Assembly (NCBI RefSeq): GCF_004138335.1
Contig: NZ_RYFW01000002.1
Location: 1,779,501-1,843,500, forward strand
Origin: Peristeroidobacter agariperforans
GTDB taxonomy: Bacteria; Pseudomonadota; Gammaproteobacteria; Steroidobacterales; Steroidobacteraceae
Length of the DNA: 64,000 nucleotides
Direction of reading: 5' to 3'
The notes under the pieces are model-generated. The model was not told where the DNA came from. It saw nothing but the letters and a program-made list of their open reading frames with translations, and did not search any database. Positions within the stretch are counted from its first letter, which is position 1. Every line of letters begins with the position of its first letter. A program made the position numbers and the translations under genes. Positions 1 to 9,081 of this stretch are shown here, piece after piece.

Positions 1-1221
1 GAGCAATTGCGAGCTACGGAAGAGATGGCCCGACAAGCGCAGAAGATGGAGGCTGTTGGACAGCTCACAGGCGGGGTCGCCCATGACTTCAACAATATCT
101 TGCAGGTGATCGTTGGCAACCTGGACGTTATACGTCGCCTCGTGCCTGCAGGCGCAGGTCGCCTGCAGCGTTCCGTCGAGCAGGCGCTAAACGGTGCGCA
201 CCAAGCGGCGTCGCTCACTCAGCGGCTGCTTGCCTTCTCGCGTCGCCAGCCGCTCGACCCGAAACCCGTGGATGTGAACTCGCTGGTAGGCGGCATGGCG
301 GACCTGCTGAATCGCTCGCTGGGCGAGATGGTTGCTGTCGAAACGGTCCGCGGCGCGGGACTTTGGAAGATCGAAGTCGATCCGAACGCGCTCGAATCCG
401 CGATTTTGAATCTCGCAGTCAACGCACGAGATGCCATGCCGGACGGCGGCCGGCTCACCATCGAAACTGTGAACGCGTACATCGATGAGGGGTACGCGAT
501 TTCGCACGCCGAAGTCACTCCGGGCCAATACGTGCTGATCTGCGTGTCCGATACGGGCATGGGCATGGACTCCGAAGTCCTCGAGCGAGCCTTCGAGCCG
601 TTCTTTACGACGAAACCCGTCGGGCAGGGCACGGGACTCGGATTGAGTCAGGTCTACGGCTTCGTGAAGCAGTCAGGCGGACACGTCAAGATCTATTCCG
701 AAATCGGGCAGGGGACCACCGTGAAGATCTATCTGCCCCGATTCGAAGCTGCGGGCGCAGAGAGCGAGCCCGCGCCGGCGATGCCAATTCCAGAAGGCTC
801 ATCGCAGGAAACCGTGCTCGTCGTCGAGGATGAAGCGGCCGTGAGAGCCTACTCGGTCGATGCGCTGCGTGACCTCGGCTATCGAGTTCTGGAAGCAGCA
901 GATGGCCCGTCGGCTTTGCGGCTGTTGGAGAACGCCGGGTCCATCGACTTACTATTTACCGACGTGGTGTTGCCTGGAGGTCTGACGGGTGCGCAATTGG
1001 CGGCGCAGGTGCAAGCGCTCCGCCCGACGATCAAAGTTCTGTTTACGACAGGCTACGCGCGCAATGCCATCTTTCATCACGGTCGTCTGGACAAGGGTGT
1101 CCAGCTGATTACAAAGCCCTTCAGTTTTGCGGATCTCGCAGCAAAAGTGCGCGACGTACTGGACGGGCTATCGCGGACATCCGAAGAACGCAAAGGCTCT
1201 ACAAATCAAAAGGCGCAATGA
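1..1221 (+). CDS. Hybrid sensor histidine kinase, 5'-truncated by the window edge
   Basis: The frame is open to the first base, so the sensor part lies outside the window. The visible 406 residues begin in the dimerisation/phosphoacceptor helix, with the His in GGVAHDFNN at about residue 28. The ATPase domain follows, with N box (NAVNARDAMPDGG), DTGMGM and GTGLGLSQ. A C-terminal receiver domain has its phosphoacceptor Asp in LLFTDVVLPGG and the conserved Lys in ITKPFS. The AHDFNN type of H box with a fused receiver is common in PAS-containing hybrid kinases. The stimulus and partner regulator cannot be told from this fragment. The gene ends in a short gap before a tRNA fragment, and no operon partner is visible. 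Confidence 0.93.
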   Translation, partial: EQLRATEEMARQAQKMEAVGQLTGGVAHDFNNILQVIVGNLDVIRRLVPAGAGRLQRSVEQALNGAHQAASLTQRLLAFSRRQPLDPKPVDVNSLVGGMADLLNRSLGEMVAVETVRGAGLWKIEVDPNALESAILNLAVNARDAMPDGGRLTIETVNAYIDEGYAISHAEVTPGQYVLICVSDTGMGMDSEVLERAFEPFFTTKPVGQGTGLGLSQVYGFVKQSGGHVKIYSEIGQGTTVKIYLPRFEAAGAESEPAPAMPIPEGSSQETVLVVEDEAAVRAYSVDALRDLGYRVLEAADGPSALRLLENAGSIDLLFTDVVLPGGLTGAQLAAQVQALRPTIKVLFTTGYARNAIFHHGRLDKGVQLITKPFSFADLAAKVRDVLDGLSRTSEERKGSTNQKAQ

Positions 1222-1273
1222 ATTTCGGGACGGATGCGAAAAACGAAAAGCGCCGCAAGGATTTTATGTTTTA

Positions 1274-1313
1274 GCGGAGACAGGGATTCGAACCCTGGAA
1301 CGGGATATCGTTC
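1274..1313 (-). other. 3' fragment of a tRNA-Ser gene, possible attachment site
   Basis: Read on the minus strand, 1309-1313 and 1298-1302 form a perfect 5-bp stem (GAACG/CGTTC) resembling the long variable arm of tRNA-Ser. Positions 1297-1281 then form a perfect T arm (stem CAGGG/CCCTG, loop TTCGAAT), and TCTCCGC at 1280-1274 resembles the 3' acceptor strand. No anticodon or D arm lies upstream on that strand, so it is a fragment rather than a working tRNA. Such 3' ends are typical of the duplications left when integrative elements insert into tRNA genes. It sits at the left border of a block rich in accessory and broken genes. No second copy was seen in the window. Confidence 0.62.
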
Positions 1314-1391
1314 GCCAGCGGCCATGAGGTAACGATGACACTTGAAGTGAAGCGCCCAGCAACGTGTTTGAGCCTTCGGGTTCGAGCTGCA

Positions 1392-3911
1392 TCATTGAGC
1401 GCGCTGAATCTTCATGCTGCTGAGTACGCCTGGATCGTCTCGAAGTGCATCTTCCGGCACGGCGGCATTGTTTACGTCCAACAAGTACGCGACTATATCC
1501 AGGTATGCCTGCCTCTTGAGACTTCCCGGATTGGCTTGTGGCATGGTGGTGCGGACGTTGTCATATAGGTCGCGTACGCTTGCGGAGGCCCATCTAAGCC
1601 TGAAGGCCGAGCCGGCTAGCGCTGGCGCAGAGGCACGACCGTTTAGGTCTTCTCCATGGCAGGCGCTGCAATGCCTGTTGAAATGTTCGCGGCCGCGCAT
1701 TCGTTGACCTTCTGTACCGGGAATCACTGCTGACGGGCTAGTTATTCGAGAGGAAGAAGTCGTGTCGGTCGTTTTGGTGGCATCGATGACGATTTGGCCG
1801 TAGCTCCATGGATGATCTTTGCAGAAGTATGTGTGAGATCCCGGCCTGTCGAGCCTTAGCCAGGACTCTTGTGCAGGATGAAGGGGGCCAGTGCTCCACG
1901 AGCCATCAACAGCAACTATCTCGTGACGCATGGTGCCGTTGTTGACGAACAGCACGGCAGCGCCGGTTTTCACCCGAGCCCGGCTGGGATTGAAGGTAAA
2001 TTCATCGATGAAGTAGCGCGCGCCGGGCTCGATGAGCGAGCGATGCAAAGTCGTTGTTTCTATTTCTTCGGTGTCCACCAATGGGCCAGGAAAGTCATCC
2101 CGCGTGGCTACGACCGTCGCGGGCGGAGTTGGTCGCATGGTGCCGCCGAGCCGGAATGCCCACACGGCCGATCCCGCCGCGGCTGCAACGTGCTGTTCAC
2201 CGTCTATTTCATACGTAGCAGCGGGGCCAGCCACCGTTTCCAGGTGAAACTGCCATAGCAACTCGCCCGTCTTTGCATCGTACGCGTTGAGATGGCCATC
2301 TCCGGCACTATGAAACAACAAGTTACCAGCCGTAGTTAGTGGGCCGGTACCAGGGGAGAGGTTTGGCGTGCGTTTGTGCCAGGCGATCTTGCCGGTTCGG
2401 CTGTCGATAGCCGCTAGCTCAGCAAAAGAACGCAGGCCTGGCACGACTCCTACCCAGTTCAGGAAGTAGGGGTCTTGCGATCTGCGCGGCCAATGTAATG
2501 CAGAGACCGCCTGTGCGTAGAAATAGCCGGTCATGGGGCTGAAAGCCATGAGACTGCCCTTGGCAGTGGGAAAGGGGACGAGAACATTTTGCGGATCCGG
2601 GGACGGCGGAGGGGACGACGGCGGAGTAAACATGCAACCCAGCGAGAAGCCTCTTGGAATAGGCTCCTTCTTCCAGTCATCACAACTCATTAGGATGCTC
2701 TCACCACCAACCGGAAATGGTTGAGTGGGCGATGTCTTCTGAGAGTCGGACTGTGGAACCGGCCTTTCTTCGATCGGCAGGATGGGCTCGCCAGTGGCAC
2801 GGTCCAACTGGAATAGGTATCCATCAGCGCGCATCACAGCCAGGGCCTTTCTCGACTGTCCGGACACAACCGCATCGTACAGAATGATGGGGACGCCCAG
2901 ATCGGCTTCGAATACATCGTGATGGATGAGCTGATAGTGCCACTTCAGTTTTCCGGTCTCGATGTCAACGGCCAATACGGAGCAGGTATATAAATTTGCT
3001 CCGGGCCGCCAGTCACCTGCGTACGCTGGAACAGCATTTCCTGCAGTGAAATAGACTAAGCCGAGGTCGGGATCGACTGGCGGATTGGTCCAGACACCTC
3101 CGCCGCCAATCTTCCAGGCCTCATTGTAGGGTGGCCAGGTCTCGTGACCGGGTTCGCCCGGTGCCGGCACGGCGAATATGCTCCAGCGCTGCTTGCCCGT
3201 TTTCGCATCCAGCGCAACCATGCGGCCACGCACGTTGTGATCGCCATCCGAGAGGCCGGTAAAGACCACTCCCTTTGCATACGTGGGAGCGACCGCTGCC
3301 CACTGGCCTTTCTTAGGATGGCTGATGCCAGTTTGATGGGCCCACCTCAGTTCGCCGCTGAACTGATCGAGCGCGATCACATGTCCATCCTTCAGTCCAA
3401 CGAACACCATGCCCTGCCCAACACCGACTCCCTTGCCGTTAGGAACACCCTTTGTGGAGTTCAAGGCCGACATTGCGTTCGCCTCGGTTGGAGTGAATTC
3501 GCTGGACTCTGCGTCGGCGACCGTGTTGTAAGTCCATACGGTTTGGCCGGTCCGAGCGTCCAAGGCATAGATATGCCGGCCGGCGGTGAGGAACAGCCGG
3601 CCATCCTTCACGACCAGGGGTGAATGTGAGGTGGCGCCATCACTGAACCTTTTTGAAACCCACGTCGCCCCTAGTTTCTGAATGGTGCGAGGAGCGATTT
3701 GATCCAGTGCCGAATAGCGGCTGTTGCTCCAGTTTCCACCTACCATAGGCCAGTGATCAGTAGCCCATGCCCTGTACTCGCTACTCGGTGCTTCGCGGCT
3801 AGCTGACGCGAAGTCCATGGAGAAGTTAAGAACGGTCGCCAGCACCATTGCCACGATGATCTTGTGAGGTCCGCCCCTGCGGGCGTGACGTACATGTCTA
3901 GATGGATGCAT
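1392..3911 (-). CDS. Periplasmic quinoprotein-type dehydrogenase fused to cupredoxin and cytochrome c
   Basis: The 839-residue product has three parts. An export signal (hydrophobic stretch IIVAMVLATVLN) is followed by an eight-bladed PQQ-type propeller with repeated ALDxxTGxxxW blades over about residues 50-600. A cupredoxin-like domain at about 620-710 contains HEI and FCKDHPW. A C-terminal monohaem cytochrome c has CSACH at about 748 and a Met ligand in TTMPQ at about 789. The family oxidises alcohols, aldehydes or sugars in the periplasm and passes electrons to haem. The paired cysteines typical of methanol and ethanol dehydrogenases are absent, as is the usual axial Met of the copper site. 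The ATG at 3911 is chosen because AAGGAAT precedes it; a longer frame to 4028 has no better signal. Substrate unknown. Confidence 0.82.
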   Translation of the reverse strand: MHPSRHVRHARRGGPHKIIVAMVLATVLNFSMDFASASREAPSSEYRAWATDHWPMVGGNWSNSRYSALDQIAPRTIQKLGATWVSKRFSDGATSHSPLVVKDGRLFLTAGRHIYALDARTGQTVWTYNTVADAESSEFTPTEANAMSALNSTKGVPNGKGVGVGQGMVFVGLKDGHVIALDQFSGELRWAHQTGISHPKKGQWAAVAPTYAKGVVFTGLSDGDHNVRGRMVALDAKTGKQRWSIFAVPAPGEPGHETWPPYNEAWKIGGGGVWTNPPVDPDLGLVYFTAGNAVPAYAGDWRPGANLYTCSVLAVDIETGKLKWHYQLIHHDVFEADLGVPIILYDAVVSGQSRKALAVMRADGYLFQLDRATGEPILPIEERPVPQSDSQKTSPTQPFPVGGESILMSCDDWKKEPIPRGFSLGCMFTPPSSPPPSPDPQNVLVPFPTAKGSLMAFSPMTGYFYAQAVSALHWPRRSQDPYFLNWVGVVPGLRSFAELAAIDSRTGKIAWHKRTPNLSPGTGPLTTAGNLLFHSAGDGHLNAYDAKTGELLWQFHLETVAGPAATYEIDGEQHVAAAAGSAVWAFRLGGTMRPTPPATVVATRDDFPGPLVDTEEIETTTLHRSLIEPGARYFIDEFTFNPSRARVKTGAAVLFVNNGTMRHEIVAVDGSWSTGPLHPAQESWLRLDRPGSHTYFCKDHPWSYGQIVIDATKTTDTTSSSRITSPSAVIPGTEGQRMRGREHFNRHCSACHGEDLNGRASAPALAGSAFRLRWASASVRDLYDNVRTTMPQANPGSLKRQAYLDIVAYLLDVNNAAVPEDALRDDPGVLSSMKIQRAQ

Positions 3912-4029
3912 GCCGAGATATTCCTTGGTGGCGCACAGCCACAGAATGCAGATCTGTATGCCGGTCGAAGGCGGGCGATAAGAGATGTAGCGCAGCTGCG
4001 ATCTGAGCTGCGAGGCAGGTTCAACCATC

Positions 4030-4855
4030 TCAAGAAGATGCGGTCATCCCGCGGTGTATGCGACGACCTCGACTGAGTCGGCGAAGTTGTAGTATTGGCT
4101 CGATCCGGCTGCTCAGTCGCTAGGGATAACGAGAGAATCCACAGCCCGTCACGGTATAAATAACCATCAGAAGTAAGATCGGCAACTGGCTCACGGCTGG
4201 TCGCGCACGGCCAGCTGACAACCGAAGTGCTTATAGGTGAGCCAAATAAATGCTCACTAAATTACCGGGAGCAATACGCCAATCTGAGTGTGCCAAGTGA
4301 GATCCATGGGGAGTATAGGTTCTGCCTCCGTCGCGGAATGGGAGGCTATTACGACGCGAGATCGCGCCGAGTTCACGCGCGCGGGCGGATCACGCACGAG
4401 TTGAGGGCTCTACGATCGCCACAGCTATTGCAGCGAGAAACAGCGCGCTCCCGTCACATGGTAATCAGAATTGCGTTCGATCATCGATGGCAAGCCAAGC
4501 AAGGTCGTGCTAAGAGCGAGAACATCAGGACGATAGCGGCGCTCTCCGGCTGACATTGTGGTGTTCGCTGGAGCTTCACGTGGATATTGGCCTGCCAGAA
4601 CGCCGCTGTTCTTACGCAGCTACACGATGAAGCCTCAACCCTATAGAAAGCTGATTGGCCTGCCACGAGCGCCACTGAATCGATTACTCAACGCTATGTG
4701 GTCAGCCGTGATACAGCTGCGTTGCTCGAGGCAGCGCCAGTTGAGGGGTTAACCAAGAGCACTATCCGGTCTCACTTACCGAACAAGTTCGCATCTCCGG
4801 ATCGACACGGGCGGGCTTCGTTGCTGCACGAAATTCCTCCGATGGCCCTTGAGCT
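4030..4855. other. Intergenic region without a recognisable gene
   Basis: About 830 bases separate the two divergently transcribed quinoprotein genes. Open frames up to about 108 codons occur, but none has recognisable motifs or a convincing ribosome binding site. A perfect inverted repeat GTGAGC/GCTCAC (4237-4242 and 4252-4257, loop of nine A/T-rich bases) could be an operator. A short direct repeat ATTGGCCTGCCA occurs near 4588 and 4651. The promoters of both flanking genes presumably lie here. Confidence 0.6.
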
Positions 4856-6955
4856 TTGTTTGGCAATGAAGCCCGCAGCCAGAAACACCATATACGCATC
4901 AGCTCCAGCCTGTTCTTTCCCGGCCTTCACGAAAGTATCGTGGGCGCTCACAATCTCATAGTTATTGGAATCACGGTCGGGATTGTCACGATCTCGGCGA
5001 ATGCCAAATGGATCGTCGACGCGCGCAGCATCGCGGATGAGGAGCAAGGCGGCAACTGGCTGACCAACGGACGTACGTATTCGGAGCGTCAGTTCAGCCC
5101 TTTGAGTGCCATTCACACTGGCAACGTTCAGCAGCTGGGATTAGCGTGGTATCTCGACCTTCCCCGCCAGCGTTCGCTGCAGGCTAGCCTGCTCGCAGTC
5201 GACGGTGTGCTGTATTTCTCGGGCACCAATGGCTGGGTATTTGCCGTGGATGCCCGCGCGGGACGGTTGCTCTGGCAATTCGATCCTGATCTCGCTGCGC
5301 ACCCTGTGCGCACGCGCGGTGCCATCTTTGGCGCTAACCGTGGCGTGGCGTTCTGGCGCGGAAAAGTTTACGTAGGCACTGCTGATGGCCGCCTCGTGGC
5401 ACTGGATGCAGCTACAGGCAAGGAAGTTTGGGCGACACAGACCTTCGATGAACCAAACATGCAGAAGAACATTTCCGGCGCGCCTCGCGCATTCAACGGC
5501 AAGGTCATCATCGGCAATGGCGGTTACGACACGACTCGCGGCTTTATTACCGCCTACGACGCTGAGACCGGCCGCAAGGTGTGGCGTTTCCATACCGTTC
5601 CCGGCGACCCGGCAAAAGGTTTCGAAAGCGAGGCTATGGCACGAGCCGCCAAGACCTGGCCGGCTGAGTGGTGGAAGCAAGGGGGCCACGGAGTTGCTTG
5701 GGACAGCATGGTCTACGATCCGACATTTAATCGCGTCTATGTCGGAACAGCGACCGCATCGGGCGCCAAACTGGAGGGAGACCGGCTGTACTCCTCCTCG
5801 ATAGTAGCGCTGGAAGCGGATACAGGCCGCTACGTCTGGCACTATCAAGTTAATCCTGGCGAGGCGTTGGACCTCGATCCCAACTACGACGCCACCAACC
5901 AAATAATCCTTGGCGATCTGAACATCGCCGGAAAGCCGCGCCAAGTATTAATGCAGGCGCCCAAGAACGGCTTTTTTTACGTCATTGACCGGACCAGCGG
6001 AAAACTAATCTCGGCGGAGAAGATCGGCAAAGTGACCTGGACAAGCCACATCGATATCGAGACGGGGCGTCCAGTCAAGATCGACCAACTCAAGGACAAA
6101 GACGGAACCGTCGTCATATGGCCCAGCGCATTTGGGATTCATGACTGGCAGGCGATGTCATTTCATCCGCGCAATGGTTTGGTTTATATCCCGACGACGC
6201 AATTAGGCATGTGGATCTCAGCTTCGTCAGGAGGGTTTGGCACGAGCGAGCCGGGCGAGGGTATCGGTGGACTTCTGGCGTGGGACCCAGTGGCACAGAG
6301 AAAACGCTGGGAGGTCCAGTATGAGGATTGCTTCTGGAACGGAGGCGTGCTCTCCACTGGCGGCAATCTCGTTTTTCAGGGCACTGGCCGCGGGCAGTTC
6401 CTGGCGTATGACGCACAGACGGGGAAGAAGCTTTGGAGCTTCGATGCGGGCTTAGGGATCAACGCTGCGCCAATGACTTTCGCAGTGGATGGAGTGCAAT
6501 ACATCTCAGTGCTGGTCGGCTACGGCGGAACTGCCAATTCTAGCAAGCTGGCGGATTATGGGTGGCGCTTCAATGAGCAACCCCGCCGGCTGTTGACGTT
6601 TGCATTAGGAACACGAACGCACTTGCCTCCTAGCAATCCGCCCCGCTTCCATGTGAAGGCCGTCGACGACCCCACACTGACGATTGATGCGACGCTGGCT
6701 GCGAAAGGCGCAGAAGCTTACGGCCGTTGCGGCGGCTGTCATGGTCCAAATCTCGAGAACTACGCATCAATCGCTCCGGATCTGCGTGAGTCAGGATTGG
6801 CACTGAACCGGGAAGCGTTCAATGCCGTGGTGCGTGAGGGCGTTCTCGCAGCTGCGGGCATGCCGAAATTCGATGAACTCAGCGAGGACGAAGCTCACGC
6901 AATCTTCATGTACGTGCGGCAGCGCGCACGTGAGGCGACTCAAGTGAGCCACTAG
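4856..6955 (+). CDS. Quinohaemoprotein alcohol dehydrogenase-like protein with C-terminal cytochrome c
   Basis: The protein closely follows the soluble quinohaemoprotein alcohol dehydrogenase layout. It has a hydrophobic N-terminal export segment (about residues 33-50), an eight-bladed propeller with blade motifs such as VALDAATGKEVW and ITAYDAETGRKVW, and a family signature APKNGFFYVIDRTSGKLISAE. A C-terminal haem domain has CGGCH near residue 624. The vicinal Cys pair expected before NRG is replaced (AIFGANRG), and the Asn of the usual TGNG metal-site loop is replaced (GTATASGA). PQQ/Ca binding or substrate may therefore differ from characterised members. The start is uncertain: TTG at 4856 gives the longest form and GTG at 4940 a shorter one. 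It is divergent from the other quinoprotein at 1392-3911. Confidence 0.82.
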   Translation: MFGNEARSQKHHIRISSSLFFPGLHESIVGAHNLIVIGITVGIVTISANAKWIVDARSIADEEQGGNWLTNGRTYSERQFSPLSAIHTGNVQQLGLAWYLDLPRQRSLQASLLAVDGVLYFSGTNGWVFAVDARAGRLLWQFDPDLAAHPVRTRGAIFGANRGVAFWRGKVYVGTADGRLVALDAATGKEVWATQTFDEPNMQKNISGAPRAFNGKVIIGNGGYDTTRGFITAYDAETGRKVWRFHTVPGDPAKGFESEAMARAAKTWPAEWWKQGGHGVAWDSMVYDPTFNRVYVGTATASGAKLEGDRLYSSSIVALEADTGRYVWHYQVNPGEALDLDPNYDATNQIILGDLNIAGKPRQVLMQAPKNGFFYVIDRTSGKLISAEKIGKVTWTSHIDIETGRPVKIDQLKDKDGTVVIWPSAFGIHDWQAMSFHPRNGLVYIPTTQLGMWISASSGGFGTSEPGEGIGGLLAWDPVAQRKRWEVQYEDCFWNGGVLSTGGNLVFQGTGRGQFLAYDAQTGKKLWSFDAGLGINAAPMTFAVDGVQYISVLVGYGGTANSSKLADYGWRFNEQPRRLLTFALGTRTHLPPSNPPRFHVKAVDDPTLTIDATLAAKGAEAYGRCGGCHGPNLENYASIAPDLRESGLALNREAFNAVVREGVLAAAGMPKFDELSEDEAHAIFMYVRQRAREATQVSH

Positions 6956-6981
6956 CTATCTTAAGCGGCCGACGCGATGAC

Positions 6982-7755
6982 TCATATCGGTATTGCGTCT
7001 GTTGCTGCGGCCAGCAGCCTGTACCACTCGTCACGATCCAGGCTGATCTCGTCGGCTGCGCAATTCTCGGCGATGCTCTTGGGGTTGGTGCTACCAATGA
7101 TCGGGATGATCGTAGCAGGATGACGAAGCAGCCAAGCTAGAGCTATGGCCCAAGGGGTCGTGTTTCTCTGATCCGCGATCTGCCGAATCACCTGCGCCGC
7201 CTCTTTGGCCGTTTGCCCAACGTCTGCGCCGGGATTCAGCCAGTCGCCCCTGAGTGCAGAATAATCTTGGACGCCTATGTCATGCAGCCGGCAATAGTCG
7301 ACTATGCCAGTACTACGTTTGCTATCCGCTCGATTTCCCCTGAGTCCATCAGCGAGCACATCGGGATGCATTAGTCCGAGCGGAATCTGATCTGCGACAA
7401 TCGGCTGGTGAACATACTTTTTCTACAATTCAATTTGACTGACCGTGTAATTACTCACGCCAAAATTGCGTACTTTGCCGTGATCCCTCAGTTTGTCGAA
7501 GGCATTCGCGACTTCTGCCGGTTCGACGAGCGCATCCGGGTAATGCAGAAGCAAAATATCCAGATGAGATGGAAACCCGGCTCGCCAATCGTCTCGGAAG
7601 AGAACGCCACATTTGAATTGGATGACGATTCTCTGAAAATCCGGTGACTGCTTGAGTATCTCACCGAACGCTGCTGAGGTGTCTCCGATAGTCCGGGCGG
7701 AACGCACGTGGCACGGTTGCAGAGTGCAATAGTGACTGGCCTTCGATTCGTCCAT
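6982..7755 (-). pseudogene. Aldo/keto reductase, inactivated
   Basis: Two pieces in one frame show clear aldo/keto reductase sequence: HLDILLLHYPDALVEP and KVRNFGVSNYT upstream, and AWLLRHPATIIPIIGST downstream. They are separated by an in-frame TAG at about 7424-7426, where the family usually has a Leu codon (SQIEL-stop-KKYVHQP). The segment before HLDILLL is also shorter than expected: after IVIQFKCG about 25-30 residues seem deleted. The N-terminal barrel strand and the catalytic Asp/Tyr region are missing. The gene is therefore dead by more than one lesion. Similar reductases are NADPH-dependent oxidoreductases of sugars or aldehydes. Confidence 0.85.
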
Positions 7756-7841
7756 GTTGCTTCAGGGGTACGCCGACATCGCCGAACAGTCTATCTAGAA
7801 CCCGCATCGATTCGGATGCAGCCGCGGAAGAGAGGGTTCTC

Positions 7842-9071
7842 TTGCATACTCGTCGTTCATTCTTGTGGCAGACAGCGTCCGCCACAGTCGGAGTCGCCGC
7901 GGCAGCCCACATCGCTCAATCCAGTGAAGCGGCTTCAGCCAACCTGGCACGCCCAAAAGCGAAGGGCATTGTGACGCTGGCGATTGTCGGTACTGGCCAA
8001 ATCTCACATCGCTACCTCAAGCAAGTCAAAGACAGTCAGCGCGCACGCTTTGTCGCCACCTGCGCTCGCACGTTGAGCAGTGCTAAGGGCCGCGCTACCG
8101 AGTATGGGATCAAGGAATGGTTTGATGACTACGAAATCATGTACGACAAGGTCAAGCCAGATGCGGTCATCTTAGCCACGCCAAGTTCGGTGCACGCAGC
8201 GCCAGCCCTGGCTGCATTCAAGCGAGGTATCCATGTCCTGTGCGAAAAGCCCATGGCGACGAGTTATGCAGATTGCGAGGCCATGGTTGCCGCTGCGCAG
8301 CGTAGCAAGGTCGTGTTTCTCGCGTTGCCGTACTACGGCACACCTGCTTTTCTGACCGCGCTCAATTATCTTAATGAGGTCACGCTCGGCGTGCTGACGG
8401 GCGCTGAAGCGCAGCTCAACATTAGCGGACATCCACGGGCCAATTGGTACTACGACAAGGATACTGCCGGCGGTGTGATGCTCGATACGATGGTGTATCC
8501 CGTCGCCTATCTCATGGAAATGTTGGGCCCTGCTCGTCGAGTCACCGGCTTTGTAAACACACTTATCCCGCGACGCATCGTGGGGGAGCAGGTGGTTGAA
8601 TCGAACATCGACGACAATGTCTCATTGATTCTGGAATGGAGTGGCGGCCAACAAGCCGTCCTCAGAGCATTCTGGGGTTCGTCTCTGTATCGAGGGGACG
8701 TCCTCATCTACGGACGCCACGCCACGATGATTACAGGCGTGTTCGGAGACGAGGTCGTGATTCACTCGCCGGATCGTCCCGTCGAAAGGGCGGAGGCTAT
8801 CACTTGGCGCGGAGAGAAAGACTGTTATCGTCCCGCTGTGAAGCCCATACTTAATATCAACGGCGAAGGGCTCATTGACCACTTTGTCGACTGTATCCAG
8901 GGGCTCGCTGCGCCGAGATGTGGGGGCGCGCAGCAGTTGCATGTTCACGAGATTCTATTCAAGGGGTACGAGGCGGCTCTCACCGGGCGCGCGCAAGACT
9001 TGACGACCACATTCATGCCGTGGCACGCGCTCGAACCGTCATTCTTCGATACGCGTTCCCGACCGATCTGA
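7842..9071 (+). CDS. Gfo/Idh/MocA family oxidoreductase with Tat signal
   Basis: The N-terminus carries a twin-arginine signal (RRSFLW followed by a hydrophobic Ala-rich stretch to about residue 31), so the enzyme should be exported folded with its NAD(P) cofactor, as for glucose-fructose oxidoreductase-like proteins. The Rossmann motif IVGTGQISHRY and the family EKP motif (HVLCEKPMATS) are present, with a C-terminal mixed-sheet domain. A TTG start at 7842 is preferred because AGAGAGG lies about 7 nt upstream and it starts directly at the Tat signal. It heads a + strand series with the LVIVD protein 10 nt downstream. Substrate unknown; an oxidised or reduced sugar is likely from the family. 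Confidence 0.85.
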   Translation: MHTRRSFLWQTASATVGVAAAAHIAQSSEAASANLARPKAKGIVTLAIVGTGQISHRYLKQVKDSQRARFVATCARTLSSAKGRATEYGIKEWFDDYEIMYDKVKPDAVILATPSSVHAAPALAAFKRGIHVLCEKPMATSYADCEAMVAAAQRSKVVFLALPYYGTPAFLTALNYLNEVTLGVLTGAEAQLNISGHPRANWYYDKDTAGGVMLDTMVYPVAYLMEMLGPARRVTGFVNTLIPRRIVGEQVVESNIDDNVSLILEWSGGQQAVLRAFWGSSLYRGDVLIYGRHATMITGVFGDEVVIHSPDRPVERAEAITWRGEKDCYRPAVKPILNINGEGLIDHFVDCIQGLAAPRCGGAQQLHVHEILFKGYEAALTGRAQDLTTTFMPWHALEPSFFDTRSRPI

Positions 9072-9081
9072 AGGACCTCGG

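Noticed and set aside
1274-1313. Complete tRNA gene
   Set aside because: No anticodon or D arm can be formed upstream on the minus strand, so only a fragment is called.
1335-1568. Short + strand frames over the 3' end of the quinoprotein gene
   Set aside because: Antisense shadows of a well-supported gene.
4227-4553. 108-codon frame in the gap between the two quinoproteins
   Set aside because: No recognisable domain, no good ribosome binding site and an amino acid composition unlike neighbouring genes.
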